DNA of 64,000 bases, from the NCBI GenBank assembly GCA_052034255.1, contig JBPOIU010000032.1:1-64000 (forward strand), read 5' to 3'. Each line of letters starts with the position of its first letter. Position 1 is the first letter of the stretch. Of this stretch, positions 63,554 to 64,000 are shown one piece after another. This DNA is from JADJEK01 sp052034255 (GTDB taxonomy: Bacteria; Planctomycetota; B15-G4; JADJEK01). The position numbers and the translations under genes were made by a program. The notes beneath the pieces were generated by a model, which saw only the letters and a program-made list of their open reading frames with translations, made no database searches and was not told the origin of the DNA.

Positions 63554-64000
63554 TCAGTAGCCGGGATTGCCGTCCTTGAGCAGCCGCGTCGCGATGACGA
63601 CTTGCTGGATCTCGGACGTGCCTTCGTAGATGCGCAACGCGCGGATCTCGCGATACAGGCGTTCGACGATCGAGCCGACGAGCACGCCGGCGCCGCCGAA
63701 GATCTGCACGGCCTTGTCGATGACGCGCTGCGCCGCCTCGGTCGCTTGCCATTTCGCGAGCGACGACTCACGCGTGGTCGGCGCGTCCGTCGTGTCTTGC
63801 AGCGTCGCCGCGCGATAGACGAGCAGCCGCGACGACTCGACGTCGGCCGCCATCTGCGCGAGATGGAACTGGATGCCCTGGAACGCCGCGATCGGCTTGC
63901 CGAACTGGACGCGCGTCGACGCCCGCGCCAGCGCTTCGGCCAACGCACGGCGCGCGAGCCCGCACGCCGCGGCGCCGACGGTGGGGCGGAATACGTCGAG
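63554..64000 (-). CDS. Acyl-CoA dehydrogenase, C-terminal part (truncated by window end)
   Basis: 148 residues up to the stop; the N-terminus lies beyond base 64000. The C-terminal helical domain has QFGKPIAAFQGIQFHLAQMAAD, FGGAGVLVGSIVERLYREIRALRIYEGTSEIQQVVIA (landmarks near the last 55 residues), including the RxxRIYEGTSE signature with the catalytic-Glu region. FAD-dependent oxidation of acyl-CoA in beta-oxidation. First visible gene of the operon with the ferredoxin and methyltransferase. Confidence 0.9.
   Translation of the reverse strand, partial: LDVFRPTVGAAACGLARRALAEALARASTRVQFGKPIAAFQGIQFHLAQMAADVESSRLLVYRAATLQDTTDAPTTRESSLAKWQATEAAQRVIDKAVQIFGGAGVLVGSIVERLYREIRALRIYEGTSEIQQVVIATRLLKDGNPGY

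Overview
The window is very GC-rich, densely coded bacterial DNA. It holds secreted, single-lineage-looking proteins (FG-GAP, DUF4394, beta-helix, lamin-tail and reprolysin types), an ECF sigma factor with a large extracytoplasmic tail, a membrane-integral sigma-54 activator with a CBM9 domain, and no ribosomal or phage landmarks. By inference this fits a deep-branching, high-GC planctomycete (Saltatorellus/Engelhardtia-like) best. That placement rests on protein style only and is tentative.

Layout. 57-5666: a giant one-component sensor/sigma-54 activator. 5.9-11.1 kb: an OmpH/Skp-like protein, a secretin-domain lipoprotein, a two-gene ABC exporter and a Nif3-family protein. 11.1-20 kb: exodeoxyribonuclease III (minus strand), a CHASE4 hybrid histidine kinase, an M3-type oligopeptidase coupled to an SGNH-like protein, and a UbiD-family decarboxylase. 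20-32 kb: secreted proteins, namely a beta-helix protein, a triple-DUF4394 protein, three tandem FG-GAP paralogues plus a 43-codon relic, and an M14 carboxypeptidase. 32-41.4 kb: an ATP-grasp enzyme, a His-rich/Cys-rich protein pair, a reprolysin-type protease, an SRPBCC protein, an ECF sigma/anti-sigma pair, a B12-binding radical SAM enzyme and an AlkA-type glycosylase. 41.4-42.8 kb: a REP-associated tyrosine transposase (RAYT) gene bracketed by tandem 37-bp repeats. 42.9-47.3 kb: threonyl-tRNA synthetase fused in frame to threonine dehydrogenase, followed by kbl. 47.6-56.2 kb: the membrane ECF sigma factor, a four-gene ABC/zinc-binding operon and two lipoproteins. 56.2-64 kb: a three-gene glycosyltransferase operon, a lamin-tail protein, an AI-2E transporter, and a methyltransferase/2Fe-2S ferredoxin/acyl-CoA dehydrogenase operon cut by the window end.

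Most striking. (1) The ThrRS-TDH fusion with kbl puts threonine charging and threonine degradation to glycine plus acetyl-CoA in one transcription unit. (2) The RAYT gene is flanked by eight exact-length 37-bp repeats and one inverted copy, a self-contained REP-like locus. (3) Two long hairpin elements (35127-35320 and 47292-47453) share an apical loop while their stems differ and compensate, as expected of a structured RNA family. (4) A GGGGACAGTCCCC palindrome family forms intergenic hairpins, one of which encodes the C-termini of two convergent genes.

A recurrent promoter-like motif, (C/G)TANNCT followed by a C/G-rich GCC-ending stretch, precedes at least twelve genes. In several it sits only 6-9 nt from the start codon, suggesting leaderless or near-leaderless transcripts. 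No tRNA, rRNA or CRISPR array was recognised.
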